NCBI GenBank assembly: GCA_003214815.1
Contig: QCLE01000007.1
Coordinates: 1-64,000 of the forward strand
Length of the DNA stretch: 64,000 bases
Direction: 5' to 3'
Source of the DNA: Prochlorococcus sp. AG-412-J13
GTDB lineage: Bacteria; Cyanobacteriota; Cyanobacteriia; PCC-6307; Cyanobiaceae
Positions 7,114-15,037 of the stretch are shown here, one piece after another. A program made the position numbers and the translations under genes. The notes beneath the pieces are model-generated. The model had not been told where the DNA came from. It did no database searches and saw only the letters and a list, made by a program, of their open reading frames with translations. The number at the start of each line of letters is the position of its first letter. Within the stretch, counting starts at the first letter, position 1.

Positions 7114-7911
7114 ATGAAACTTTCTACAAAGCTCTTCATAACAACAGTAGCTACAGTGGGAGTCGGCCTGCTTTCACCATCGGTAAAAGCAGATACAGCT
7201 CCTGTCTCTAATGCATTTACGTTAGATACCGCATCTTTCGGACTTGGTGTAGCTGCACCTACAGTTGATGTAGGTAACACCGCTGTTGAGAAAGGGACTT
7301 TCACATATCGTACCTCTGTTGGAACTTCTGACAATTTCTCTGTTGGAACTGTATCCGCTATGGGTGCATCATCATCAGCATCATCAACACCTGATTATGA
7401 TGTAAGCTCAAATGCTGCTTTTGACGTAGCTTCAACTTCTCAAATAAATCAGGCAATTGGTAGTCTTCAAATTGGAGAAACAGAAACAACTATCGATCCC
7501 GCTACCAGCATTGAAACTACTCGAACTAGTTATTGGGGTAGAAGACGTGGAAGTAACACTACTACCACAACCGAAACAAATGATGGTGTTTCTGGAAGTG
7601 GGGTAGAAGCTGATTCTAGTTCAGGATCAATTTCAGGTACATTCGCTAAATCATTCGAAAGCAACGGTGACACTACAAACAATGTTACTGTTGATGGTGT
7701 TGGAACAAGTACTAACATCAACCTTGGAGATACTGCAAGTTTCACAACTCAAATAGCAAAGGTTGGTTCAGTTGATGGAATATCAACAGAAATTCCAACA
7801 GGTGGTTCAGCTGGAACTGCTAATGGTTCAGCAAATGGAAGTGTTAACACAAGCACATCCGCTTCTGCATCCAATTCTCAGTTTGTAAGTTCATTTATCC
7901 AAGCTTACTAG
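7114..7911 (+). CDS. Secreted Ser/Thr/Gly-rich protein with C-terminal F-x-S-F-x-Q-x-Y motif
   Basis: Residues 1-26 are a classical signal peptide ending SVKA. The mature 240 residues are low-complexity Ser, Thr, Gly, Ala, Asn and Val with alternating beta-type patterns (GTFTYRTSVGTSDNFSVGTV), a basic island (WGRRRGSN) and no Cys. The last residues are NSQFVSSFIQAY. Related patterns and the same terminal signature occur in the proteins at 8669 and 9361. Composition suggests a surface or extracellular fibre-like protein. A strong terminator follows. Function unknown. Confidence 0.75.
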   Translation: MKLSTKLFITTVATVGVGLLSPSVKADTAPVSNAFTLDTASFGLGVAAPTVDVGNTAVEKGTFTYRTSVGTSDNFSVGTVSAMGASSSASSTPDYDVSSNAAFDVASTSQINQAIGSLQIGETETTIDPATSIETTRTSYWGRRRGSNTTTTTETNDGVSGSGVEADSSSGSISGTFAKSFESNGDTTNNVTVDGVGTSTNINLGDTASFTTQIAKVGSVDGISTEIPTGGSAGTANGSANGSVNTSTSASASNSQFVSSFIQAY

Positions 7912-7923
7912 TTCAAAAAAAAA

Positions 7924-7949
7924 GAGAGTATTTTATTACTCTCTTTTTT
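7924..7949 (+). terminator. Intrinsic terminator after the 7114 gene
   Basis: GAGAGTA (7924-7930) pairs with TACTCTC (7937-7943), followed by T6. It separates the first secreted protein from the TPR gene. Confidence 0.8.
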
Positions 7950-7967
7950 ATTTAAATCTTAAGTATC

Positions 7968-8561
7968 TTGAAATTTCTTGTTCTTATTCTCCTTTTGTTA
8001 ATAAACCCAGTTTATTCAAAAAGCAACAAAAAACTTATTCAGAAGATTGAGAATTTAATTATAAAAGAAAATTTAGATGAAGCACTTAATTTAGTAGAAG
8101 ATATATCTACAAAAAAATTTAATTATTATTTCTTAAAAGGTAGAATTTACCAAGATAAGAAAAATGATACAGAAGCATTAATTAATTATTCAATCGCTCT
8201 ACAATACAAACCCAATAATTATAAAACTTATAATAATAGAGCATTAGTTAAAGGATCTTTAAAAGATCTTAAAGGAGCTATGAAAGATTTAAATAGGTCT
8301 ATAGAAATTAACTCAAACTATGCTGAAAGTTTTATAAATAGAGGAGTAACATTTAATGTTTTAAATGAACCTGAAAAGGCTATAAAAGATTTTACTAATG
8401 CTATACAAATAAATCCTCAAATATCAGATGCTTACTTAAATAGAGCAATAACTAACCAATACTTAGGTAACAAAGATAAAGTTTGTCCAGATCTAACTAA
8501 AGCACAAGAATTAGGCAATAAAGAAGTAATAAGCTGGATAAATATCTTATGTAAAAAGTAA
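7968..8561 (+). CDS. Exported TPR-repeat protein
   Basis: The frame starts at TTG (7968) with a short signal peptide (KFLVLILLLLINPVYS). Residues about 70-185 contain three to four tetratricopeptide repeats, seen in ALINYSIALQYKPNNYKTYN, AMKDLNRSIEINSNYAESF and AIKDFTNAIQINPQISDAYL. TPR proteins act as docking scaffolds. In the middle of a secreted-protein cluster it may assist assembly or export of its neighbours, which is inference from position only. Confidence 0.8.
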   Translation: MKFLVLILLLLINPVYSKSNKKLIQKIENLIIKENLDEALNLVEDISTKKFNYYFLKGRIYQDKKNDTEALINYSIALQYKPNNYKTYNNRALVKGSLKDLKGAMKDLNRSIEINSNYAESFINRGVTFNVLNEPEKAIKDFTNAIQINPQISDAYLNRAITNQYLGNKDKVCPDLTKAQELGNKEVISWINILCKK

Positions 8562-8668
8562 TACTTAGTACATGCATTTACCAAATTAAAATATGTTTTA
8601 GTAAACAAATGTTTCAGAATTAAAACTTTACTTTAAAAAATATTTTGCATTTAATAGTATAAATACCT

Positions 8669-9358
8669 ATGCACTCATTGTTAATGATGAAAAGTTTAAT
8701 AAAAATAATATTTTTAGGTAATTTAAGTTGTATATTTATGTTCACTTCGAACCAAGTGTATGCACAAGCAGTACAAAGCTTGACGGCACCTTCCATAGGT
8801 GATTTACCAACTTTAAATCTTGGAGACAGTGGTACTCTCAAGCAAACAATCACTTCAGGAAGTAAAGGGTCTTTAACTTTTGGTTCAAGTACTAGTTTTG
8901 GTGCAAGTTCTAGTTTAAATTCTACCCAAGGAGTTAAAACGAGATCTTTATCTGACGTAAGACTAGAAACTAATTTAGATGGATCAACTCAAAAAAATAT
9001 GATATCTAATACCCTTGGTGGTGAAGGATCTATTAGAGCTGAAATTTCAAATTTAAGAGCAAATAATGAAACGCCCACAAATGGCATAGATAGTACGGAT
9101 AGTAATTATACAAATGGAACTGCTCTACTAGAAGGTATTTCTTCATCTAACCGTCTTGAATTAGATGGTGAAAAAACAACTTTTACCTCTGAAGTACAAA
9201 CTATCCATAGCGAATCAGATTTCGCTGAAGTAATATCAGGTAATATAGAACAATCATCCTCAGTAGGTAGTGCTAGTTCTAGCGCTATCATTAATCATCA
9301 AACTGTAGTTGACATAGATACTAATCAGTTTATTTCTTCCTTCCAACAGGCATTTTAG
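8669..9358 (+). CDS. Secreted Ser/Thr-rich protein, paralogue of the 7114 product
   Basis: A signal peptide covers about residues 1-32, ending QVYA before QAVQ. ATGs at 8684 and 8687 are equally plausible starts giving a shorter leader. The mature protein is Ser, Thr, Gly and Asn rich, contains GTLKQTITSGSKGSLTFGSS and ends NQFISSFQQAF, which matches the ends of the 7114 and 9361 products. No Cys in the mature part. The next gene starts 2 bases past the stop, so the two are co-translated. Confidence 0.75.
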   Translation: MHSLLMMKSLIKIIFLGNLSCIFMFTSNQVYAQAVQSLTAPSIGDLPTLNLGDSGTLKQTITSGSKGSLTFGSSTSFGASSSLNSTQGVKTRSLSDVRLETNLDGSTQKNMISNTLGGEGSIRAEISNLRANNETPTNGIDSTDSNYTNGTALLEGISSSNRLELDGEKTTFTSEVQTIHSESDFAEVISGNIEQSSSVGSASSSAIINHQTVVDIDTNQFISSFQQAF

Positions 9359-9360
9359 AG

Positions 9361-9930
9361 ATGGTTTTTATAAAAAATATTTGTTTTTATGCAAAGATTA
9401 TAGCCTTAATAAATCTCTCATTTTTACTGTCTCCTCCAACTTATGGTCAGCTGGGATTAACTGAGAGAAACACTTCTACAGGTACTAGAAATACATTTTC
9501 TTACAGGATAAAATCTACTATTGGAACTTCCACTAATACAGAGGCTTCAGGAGAAGTAACTGCTGATGCTAACGCTACTTTAGTATTGAAACCAGGAAGC
9601 AAGATTACAAATAAATTTGGGAATGAATCTGGAGAGGCATCTGCTACCTTCGTAGCAACTCCAACTGGGGGGAATGTTGATTTAAAAGGAATAACGGGAG
9701 AAAATATTTTTGAATTTGATGAGGGAACTGTATTATCATCATCTGTTTCTTCATTAAAAAATTCCACAATAGTTGAAGACACTTCTGATTCTTCAAGTAA
9801 TTTAGATACCTTATCAAATTCTTCAATTTTAAATAAGGGCTCTTCTTCCTCTTTTGTTGTACAAGATACATCCGTGACTGTTGAATCAGGCTTTACAAAT
9901 TTTATTAATACTCTTGAACAGCAATTTTAA
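9361..9930 (+). CDS. Secreted Ser/Thr-rich protein, third paralogue
   Basis: A signal peptide ends near residue 29 (PPTYG before QLGL). The mature protein carries NTFSYRIKSTIGTSTNTEAS, which resembles GTFTYRTSVGTSDNF of the 7114 product, and ends FTNFINTLEQQF. Spacing of 2 bases from the upstream gene and 1 base to the downstream ATG (9932) indicates an operon. Confidence 0.75.
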   Translation: MVFIKNICFYAKIIALINLSFLLSPPTYGQLGLTERNTSTGTRNTFSYRIKSTIGTSTNTEASGEVTADANATLVLKPGSKITNKFGNESGEASATFVATPTGGNVDLKGITGENIFEFDEGTVLSSSVSSLKNSTIVEDTSDSSSNLDTLSNSSILNKGSSSSFVVQDTSVTVESGFTNFINTLEQQF

Positions 9931-9931
9931 A

Positions 9932-10537
9932 ATGAAAAAGTCTTTACCTATATATTTTCTAATTTATTTTGCCTTATGTATTTTCAATCAAAAAGCATTC
10001 AGTCAACAAACAAATAATTCCACTGCTTTAACAAACAGTGCAGCACCTTCTGCTTCTGCTGTAACTAGTGGAGGAACAAGTATAAATTATCAAACAAATA
10101 ATGCATATAATAATGAACAAGGTTTTGCACCTGGTATATTTTGTAGAACTCCAACTATTTATTTAGGTGGAACATTTTCTCAAACCGATCAAGATAATTT
10201 TGATCTTATTAATCAAAGTGGTACCTACACAGATGGTGTACAACTCAGTACTGGAATATTAATACCATTTGGTTCAAAAATTATAGACACATGTAAAAGA
10301 TTAGCTTCGACTATAACTACAGATAGAGAAATAGCTTCACAACTTTCTTTACTAAGAGCCTGCGCAGACTTGCAAAAAAATGGCATTGAAGTCTCCAGCA
10401 AGGTAATCAAGAGCTTACCATTATTAGCTCCATGCTTGGATATGGGACTAACTGCAGCCAATTTAAATCAAAATCTTGAAACAACCAATGAGGTCGAGTT
10501 ACCTTCTTTAAAACCTAAAACTATTAAATCAATATAA
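9932..10537 (+). CDS. Secreted protein with four cysteines
   Basis: I chose the ATG at 9932, one base past the upstream stop, because it places the signal peptide (MKKSLPIYFLIYFALCIF, cleavage near KAFS) at the N-terminus; the in-frame ATG at 9881 would add residues overlapping the upstream gene. The mature protein has an N/S/T-rich region, then a more globular half with GFAPGIFCRTPTIYLGG and LLRACADLQKNGIEV. The four Cys after cleavage could form disulfides in the periplasm. No family recognised. Confidence 0.75.
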   Translation: MKKSLPIYFLIYFALCIFNQKAFSQQTNNSTALTNSAAPSASAVTSGGTSINYQTNNAYNNEQGFAPGIFCRTPTIYLGGTFSQTDQDNFDLINQSGTYTDGVQLSTGILIPFGSKIIDTCKRLASTITTDREIASQLSLLRACADLQKNGIEVSSKVIKSLPLLAPCLDMGLTAANLNQNLETTNEVELPSLKPKTIKSI

Positions 10538-10540
10538 ATT

Positions 10541-10991
10541 ATGAAATTAATTATATACATATTTTTTTTTTAATCTTTTTGTGATCAATAAAAACTCTAG
10601 TGCTCATGATGAAAGATTTGCAGTATATTGTTCAAGTAATTTAGACAATACTGGTACTTGCTCTGATGAGAATAATCAGAAAGTCATTTGTAGTGTATCT
10701 ACTCACAAAAACTTAAAATGTGAAAGAAAAGTTTTAACTGAATATAACTGCCTCCAATATGGAAAGATACTCTCAAAACAGTCTCAATTCATTTGTGAAA
10801 AGACCATTAACTCTTTTAATAACAAACAATCTGATAACTCATCTTATTCACCATCAAAAAAAGAAGCTAACAATACAAAACAAATCATTTTTGATAAAAA
10901 TAAAAAAACTATTAAAGAAATTTATAAGGACTCATACTTTAATAAAAATGAAAATGAATCAAAAATTCAAATTGATACCTCAGTTTATTAA
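10541..10991 (+). CDS. Cys-rich secreted protein with a frameshift at a T10 tract
   Basis: The ATG at 10541 begins MKLIIYIFFF and runs into TAA at 10571 because of a run of ten T (10562-10571). With nine T the frame would join the ORF NLFVINKNSSAHDERFAVYC and continue to 10991. The mature part has about eight Cys (CSSN, TGTCS, VICS, KCERK, NCLQY, ICEK), suggesting disulfides. It is either a pseudogene or a slippage-controlled gene. It starts 3 bases after the previous stop, which supports it being part of the operon. Confidence 0.55.
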
Positions 10992-11007
10992 TTCCAAAAG
11001 ATTTATC

Positions 11008-11352
11008 ATGTCAACTCAAAATCTTTTAAAAAATTTTTTTATTTTTTTCTCAATTTTTTCAACGAATAAACTATTCTCTCAATCCTGTTTACCAAATGAC
11101 CCTCTCGCAATAAATCCTGGAAATTTGTGCCTTGAAAAAAACATATATCACCAACATATCAACAATTATCCAATGACAAATGGTTATGCTTCTCAAGGTT
11201 TTTATGGATCAGCTATTTCTCCAAATGTACCCGGACAAAAAATAGAACTTAATCAAACTAAAGATGGTTTTTTTACAAATTTAACAAACAACAACGGGAA
11301 TATAAAAATCGAAACCAGTACAGGAAAAGTTTTTAACTTTAATGCAAATTAA
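11008..11352 (+). CDS. Small secreted protein, last of the cluster
   Basis: An ATG at 11008 gives a signal peptide (STQNLLKNFFIFFSIFSTN, cleavage near KLFS) and an 88-residue mature protein starting QSCLPNDPLAINPGN, with two Cys and a G/N-rich middle (YASQGFYGSAISPNVPG). I prefer this start to the in-frame ATG at 10759 because it yields the leader and avoids overlap with the upstream gene. Function unknown. Confidence 0.7.
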   Translation: MSTQNLLKNFFIFFSIFSTNKLFSQSCLPNDPLAINPGNLCLEKNIYHQHINNYPMTNGYASQGFYGSAISPNVPGQKIELNQTKDGFFTNLTNNNGNIKIETSTGKVFNFNAN

Positions 11353-11499
11353 ATATATATTTTGAAGATAATAAACTCTGAATCTTCCTTAATTTATTTT
11401 TTATAAAGATAAAGAAGTTTTAAATGGTATGAGAAAAAGGAAAATATGAACTTGATCAATCGTGGCAAACGAATCACACAATATCCACTTTAAGAACAA

Positions 11500-11965
11500 A
11501 TTGTTGGGCCTATATCGGTATATGTTTTTGCATTAAACCTTACATTTTTGTTAGTCGGTTGATAAGTATGCTTAGTTAGAACTTTTTAGTAACAGAGATA
11601 AATTAAATCCCTTCATTACCTATCAAATCTTGTAATAAATATGTGTTGAGTTACAAAGATTCATCAAATAATACAAATGAAGTCTGCCTAGGCACGTGCT
11701 TCATACGATTGCCTAGTGGTTTCGAGAGAATTCAACTCTTTTTTACATAACAATCCAGGATCTGTATTCAGAATCCAACAAAAATTTTGAGGTAATTAAT
11801 TATTAATTTAAAAAGATTACCATTAGCAATCCAATATAAAAACTCAAAAGATCATTTTAGTTCAAAAGATTTTCTAACTTTTGCAGTTTAAATGAGAGAA
11901 CTGGAAGTTTCAGATGATGAAGCAATAAAGTTCACCATAGAAGAGATTTTGATTCTCTTGAGTAG
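11500..11965 (+). pseudogene. Decayed duplicate of the two-gene unit at 16441-16907
   Basis: The segment follows 16441-16907 through its upstream region and both small genes. A 48-base stretch is identical (11624-11671 and 16563-16610). The first gene has lost its ATG and its frame. The second has lost its ATG (ATTAATTTA for ATGAATTTA) and has a nonsense codon in AGTTTAAATGAG. Both copies have the same orientation. Confidence 0.8.
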
Positions 11966-11985
11966 TTATAAATGCATAAATAGTT

Positions 11986-12087
11986 ATGAATTATAAAAAA
12001 TCACCATTTTCAATCTTCAATAAAGAATGCAGAAAAATTGATTTTATCAAATTGGTTTATAGAAGAAGATTTCTATCCGAAATATAA
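11986..12087 (+). pseudogene. Third, truncated copy of the MNLKRSPFAI gene
   Basis: The frame starts MNYKKSPFSIFNKECRK, clearly like MNLKRSPFAIQNKKAK at 16743, then diverges and stops after 33 codons. It adjoins the decayed duplicate, so this family has been copied at least twice here. Confidence 0.5.
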
Positions 12088-12486
12088 TTTCATAAAGCTT
12101 CTGAGGTTGAGTATAAGTTAGATACAATTAAAACTCAAAATGTATTCATGATCAATAAAATCACAAGCTAGTAAAAATTTATTGTTTGGTAAAAAATATT
12201 CTTGGAATTAATTTAGTAGATATTAATTTAATGACTTAATTGATGTTAATTGATTTGTTTATATTATATTCTCATAGAAATTATATTTCAGTGTATTACT
12301 CATTATTTTTATCAGGGGGAATCAAGAAACCTCTCATAAATTCCAACTACCAGAGAGGATATTAAATTGATTTGTACTATATAAAGTCAATCTATGTCTT
12401 GGAGGAAACAAAGAATGTACTCATTGAGGTTTGGCCTAAATTAATTCATAACAAAGAAATCTAAAACTAACGAAATCAATGCAAAT
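12088..12486. other. Gene-free stretch with remnants
   Basis: About 400 bases with no ORF I can support. One possible hairpin (CCTCTC ... GAGAGG near 12330-12358) is present. Confidence 0.5.
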
Positions 12487-12497
12487 AGTAAGCGTTT
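12487..12497 (-). repeat. Cassette end repeat (element A), copy 5
   Basis: TGCAAATAGTAAGCGTTTCATTTA context. Directly beyond it on the minus strand is the end of an open frame reading KIHKFRLLREFEDEED then TAA, which looks like the tail of a lost cassette gene. Confidence 0.65.
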
Positions 12498-12761
12498 CAT
12501 TTAGTCCTCTTCATCTTCAAATTCTCTAAGCAAACGAAATTTGTGAATCTTGAAGAAAAAGAAGAAAAACTAGATGCACCTCTTTTTTAAAAGAATGAAA
12601 TATTGAAGAAGGCGGAGGAGTTATAAATAATATAACTACTTGCACCGCTTTTAAATAAGTCGCTCTAAATTAAGTTGCAATTAACTTTTAATTTATGTTG
12701 TTTCTAATCTCTTATAAATTTACGAATGCAAATGCCCAATAGAAGGGAGCAAAAATGTTAA

Positions 12762-12977
12762 AGGAATGGTACCAACAAAGAAGGTCCACAAAATAGACTA
12801 GATGGTTATGACGTCAAATCTTGGATTTTCTTACCTCAAAATGGAAACGGTTACTCTGTGGTAAATGTAGATTCTTTTGAAACTATTTGGCGTCAATGGC
12901 GAACCTGGAGAGAATTAATGGAAATTACTATTGAAACTTGTGCAAATTTAGATAAAAAAGTAGCACTATATTGTTAA
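12762..12977 (+). pseudogene. DUF3303-like protein, N-terminally truncated
   Basis: A 71-codon frame with no start codon reads LDGYDVKSWIFLPQNGNGYS and SFETIWRQWRTWRELMEIT. It parallels FEGFKVLNRVVNPEGANGW and HQNIWKWSSIWVDNFGVEI of the DUF3303 protein at 17204-17515. The 5' part is out of frame (ATG at 12755 leads to a stop). The plus-strand element A starts 2 bases past the stop codon. Confidence 0.6.
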
Positions 12978-12979
12978 TG

Positions 12980-12990
12980 AAACGCTTACT
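12980..12990 (+). repeat. Cassette end repeat (element A), inverted copy shared by two genes
   Basis: AAACGCTTACT on the plus strand, 2 bases after the stop of the DUF3303 remnant. The stop codon of the convergent minus-strand gene (12989-12991) overlaps its other end. This is the only copy in plus orientation that I found. Confidence 0.7.
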
Positions 12991-13102
12991 ACTTATATAT
13001 ATCGAGTAATTTTATATAAATTCCCAACAATACTAATATTGCTAAACCTATTCCAATAAATGAATTTGGATGATTACTCCAAATCTCATTTAAAATTTCC
13101 AT
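12989..13102 (-). CDS. 37-aa single-pass membrane micro-protein
   Basis: The ATG at 13100-13102 gives MEILNEIWSNHPNSF and a strongly hydrophobic helix IGIGLAILVLLGIYI with a short KLLDIYK tail. This is a typical picocyanobacterial one-helix micro-protein. Its TAG lies inside element A. No family assigned. Confidence 0.5.
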   Translation of the reverse strand: MEILNEIWSNHPNSFIGIGLAILVLLGIYIKLLDIYK

Positions 13103-13243
13103 AAAAGAATTATAGACAAAAAGAGTGGTAAAACTGCGGATAGTGATTTAATTCCTCATCAATGGCCAAAAGAATAAATAGCTTTTTAACCTATTTAGCC
13201 TTTTTATTTTTTAAAATATAAAAGATTTTAAATTCTTAATAAA

Positions 13244-13498
13244 ATGAGTAAATTTAAAGATAACTTTTCAAGCGAAAACTTTTACCCAGATAGTAATTAT
13301 TATCTTGAACAGGACAATACTCCTAAAGTGAACCCAATTTCAGAAGATCAAAAATCCACTATGGGGGGGGATTTTGAATGGCCAAATACCTATTGGTTTA
13401 TTGCGGAAAGAACAAACGGAAGGCTTGCAATGATAGGTTTCATGGCTGTCATTATTAACTACACTTTATTTGGATGGATAGCTTATCCAATCCTTTAA
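13244..13498 (+). CDS. hli: High-light-inducible protein (HLIP), long N-terminal form
   Basis: The C-terminal half has the HLIP chlorophyll-binding helix, AERTNGRLAMIGFMAVIINY, with the conserved E, N and R that ligate pigment in LHC-like proteins, followed by LFGWIAYPIL. A 50-residue polar N-terminal extension precedes it. HLIPs sit in the thylakoid membrane and protect photosystems during assembly and light stress. A G8 run (13363-13370) encodes Met-Gly-Gly-Asp just upstream of the domain. The next small gene starts immediately after the stop. Confidence 0.95.
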   Translation: MSKFKDNFSSENFYPDSNYYLEQDNTPKVNPISEDQKSTMGGDFEWPNTYWFIAERTNGRLAMIGFMAVIINYTLFGWIAYPIL

Positions 13499-13642
13499 AT
13501 GAGTAATTCTAATTTTGACAAAAATGGTATATATAAGTGTGGAACTCATTGGCTTCAATATACTGCGTTTGTTGTAACTACATTTGCTATTAATTTTAGC
13601 TGGGCGTTTTCAATGATGCGTATTTCCACCATTTCGCTGTAA
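13499..13642 (+). CDS. 47-aa membrane micro-protein coupled to hli
   Basis: The ATG (13499-13501) follows directly on the hli stop codon. The product begins MSNSNFDKNGIYKCGTHWLQ and continues with a hydrophobic helix TAFVVTTFAINFSWAF. Tight coupling suggests co-translation with the HLIP and a thylakoid location. Family not recognised. Confidence 0.6.
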   Translation: MSNSNFDKNGIYKCGTHWLQYTAFVVTTFAINFSWAFSMMRISTISL

Positions 13643-13732
13643 AAATATTAAAGTTCTGGAATTGTAATGGATATAACCCAATAAAATATTGCGTGATGCC
13701 TTGAAAAGTAGACTTTTATCCTTAAAAAAGTA

Positions 13733-13990
13733 ATGGTTAGATCTTACTGGTTAGTAAATTTCAATAGATTAAGGGTAAAAAGGTTTATCGAAAATAAAAA
13801 TAATAAAAATCAATTTTCTAAATATATGTTTATTGATTTTGGGAAGCTTACTTCTATATAAGGCAAAGAACCACCTGTTATAACAACTAGAGAAGAATTA
13901 AAGAAAGATGCAGCTAGAGAAGAATGGAAAAATTTAATTTCTCAGGGTTGGAGAAGAACCGAGGAAGTTTGGACAAAAAAAGATAGCTAA
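13733..13990 (+). pseudogene. DUF1651 family, one in-frame TAA
   Basis: The frame of 86 codons begins MVRSYWLVNFNRLRVKRF, has TAA at 13859-13861, and continues GKEPPVITTREELKK to NLISQGWRRTEEVW. It is clearly homologous to the intact gene at 15038-15283 (YWLINSNRSEVKRFMKN, NKPPVMTNT, LLSQGWKKIEKVW). Alignment places the stop at a Gly/Gly-Leu position. There are no other lesions. Confidence 0.75.
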
Positions 13991-14163
13991 GGTCTGCTAA
14001 TCCTTAAAAAGTTCAAATAATACTCAATTACTAACTAATAGCGTTGCAAGGAGTAAGAGTTTCATACTATTTAAATTATTTCTTCAAAAGTCGAAACGTA
14101 TAAATCTTGCATTTTTGCTAGCCAACTAACATTATCTTCCCAATTACTTTTATTTGTTTTTGA

Positions 14164-14886
14164 TTAGTTATATGTTTTCGAGGAGTTTTCGAGTAATCCA
14201 TTTAATTCTAAGATTTCTTCTTTACTAAATTCTCTATATTTTCCTGTTGGCACGTCTAACTTAATATTCATAATTCTTACACGCTTTAATGTCCGTACTC
14301 TATAGCCTAAGGCCTCACACATTCTTCTAATCTGACGGTTAAGCCCCTGTGTGAGTATTATTTTAAATTTTTTTGGACCCAATTGTTTTACCAAACAATT
14401 ATTAGTTATTGTGCCTAATATTTCAACTCCATTACTCATGCTTTGAATAAAGTCGCTACTAATCGGACGATTAACTTTTACAATATATTCTTTTTCGTGA
14501 TTATTTCTTGCTCTGAGGATTTTATTTACGATATCTCCATCATTAGTTAAAAAAAGCAATCCCTCACTAAGCTTATCTAATCTTCCGATAGGGAAAATTC
14601 TTTTAGGGTATTTAATGAAATCTATGACATTATTGGGTTCTACTTTTCTATCTGTTGTGCAAACAATTCCTACAGGTTTATTAAAGGCTAAGTATATGTT
14701 TTTTTTGCTCATTGATTTTTCTATTCTTTGACCTTTAACTTCTACTTGATCACTTTCTTCTAATTTGGTACCAATTTCTGGAATTTTGCCATTAATAGTT
14801 ACCTTTCCTTCTAAAATTAATCTATCTGCTTCCCTTCTAGAACAATAACCGACTTCGCTTAAATATTTATTTATTCTGATAGCCAT
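14164..14886 (-). CDS. rluF: RluF/RsuA-family pseudouridine synthase
   Basis: An N-terminal S4 RNA-binding domain (RINKYLSEVGYCSRREADRL, residues about 3-60) is followed by the catalytic domain with FPIGRLDKLSEGLLFLTNDG, where the Asp of GRLD is the nucleophile. ILRARNNHEKEYIVKVNRPI and QGLNRQIRRMCEALGYRV are closer to RluF (23S rRNA U2604) than to RsuA. The 240-residue length fits. It lies inside a small-gene island with an element-B-like leader upstream, so it may be an acquired or accessory copy. The RluF subgroup call is moderately sure. Confidence 0.8.
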   Translation of the reverse strand: MAIRINKYLSEVGYCSRREADRLILEGKVTINGKIPEIGTKLEESDQVEVKGQRIEKSMSKKNIYLAFNKPVGIVCTTDRKVEPNNVIDFIKYPKRIFPIGRLDKLSEGLLFLTNDGDIVNKILRARNNHEKEYIVKVNRPISSDFIQSMSNGVEILGTITNNCLVKQLGPKKFKIILTQGLNRQIRRMCEALGYRVRTLKRVRIMNIKLDVPTGKYREFSKEEILELNGLLENSSKTYN

Positions 14887-14918
14887 TTTGAATGTTTCTT
14901 TTTTATCTGCACTAAATA

Positions 14919-14961
14919 AAATAATTAGCTAATCTCCTCATATTTTAGATGGGCTGTCAAT
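14919..14961 (-). promoter_or_regulatory. Element-B-like leader upstream of the pseudouridine synthase
   Basis: On the minus strand ATTGACAGCCCATCTAAAAT is followed by a region with ATTAGCTAAT and an AT-rich tract. Here the ATG is about 35 bases further on, and the hairpin is less regular than in the cassette leaders. Confidence 0.45.
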
Positions 14962-15037
14962 TTTAGTTAATATTCTCATTGTTGAATTTCAAATAATTTT
15001 CATGAGTAAGTTCTTCCGCACAAATCTAACTCTTTTT

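Noticed and set aside
9501-9871. Two minus-strand ORFs of 93 and 75 codons
   Set aside because: They lie antisense within the 9361-9930 secreted-protein gene, which has a signal peptide and paralogues. Low-complexity Ser/Thr coding readily gives open antisense frames.
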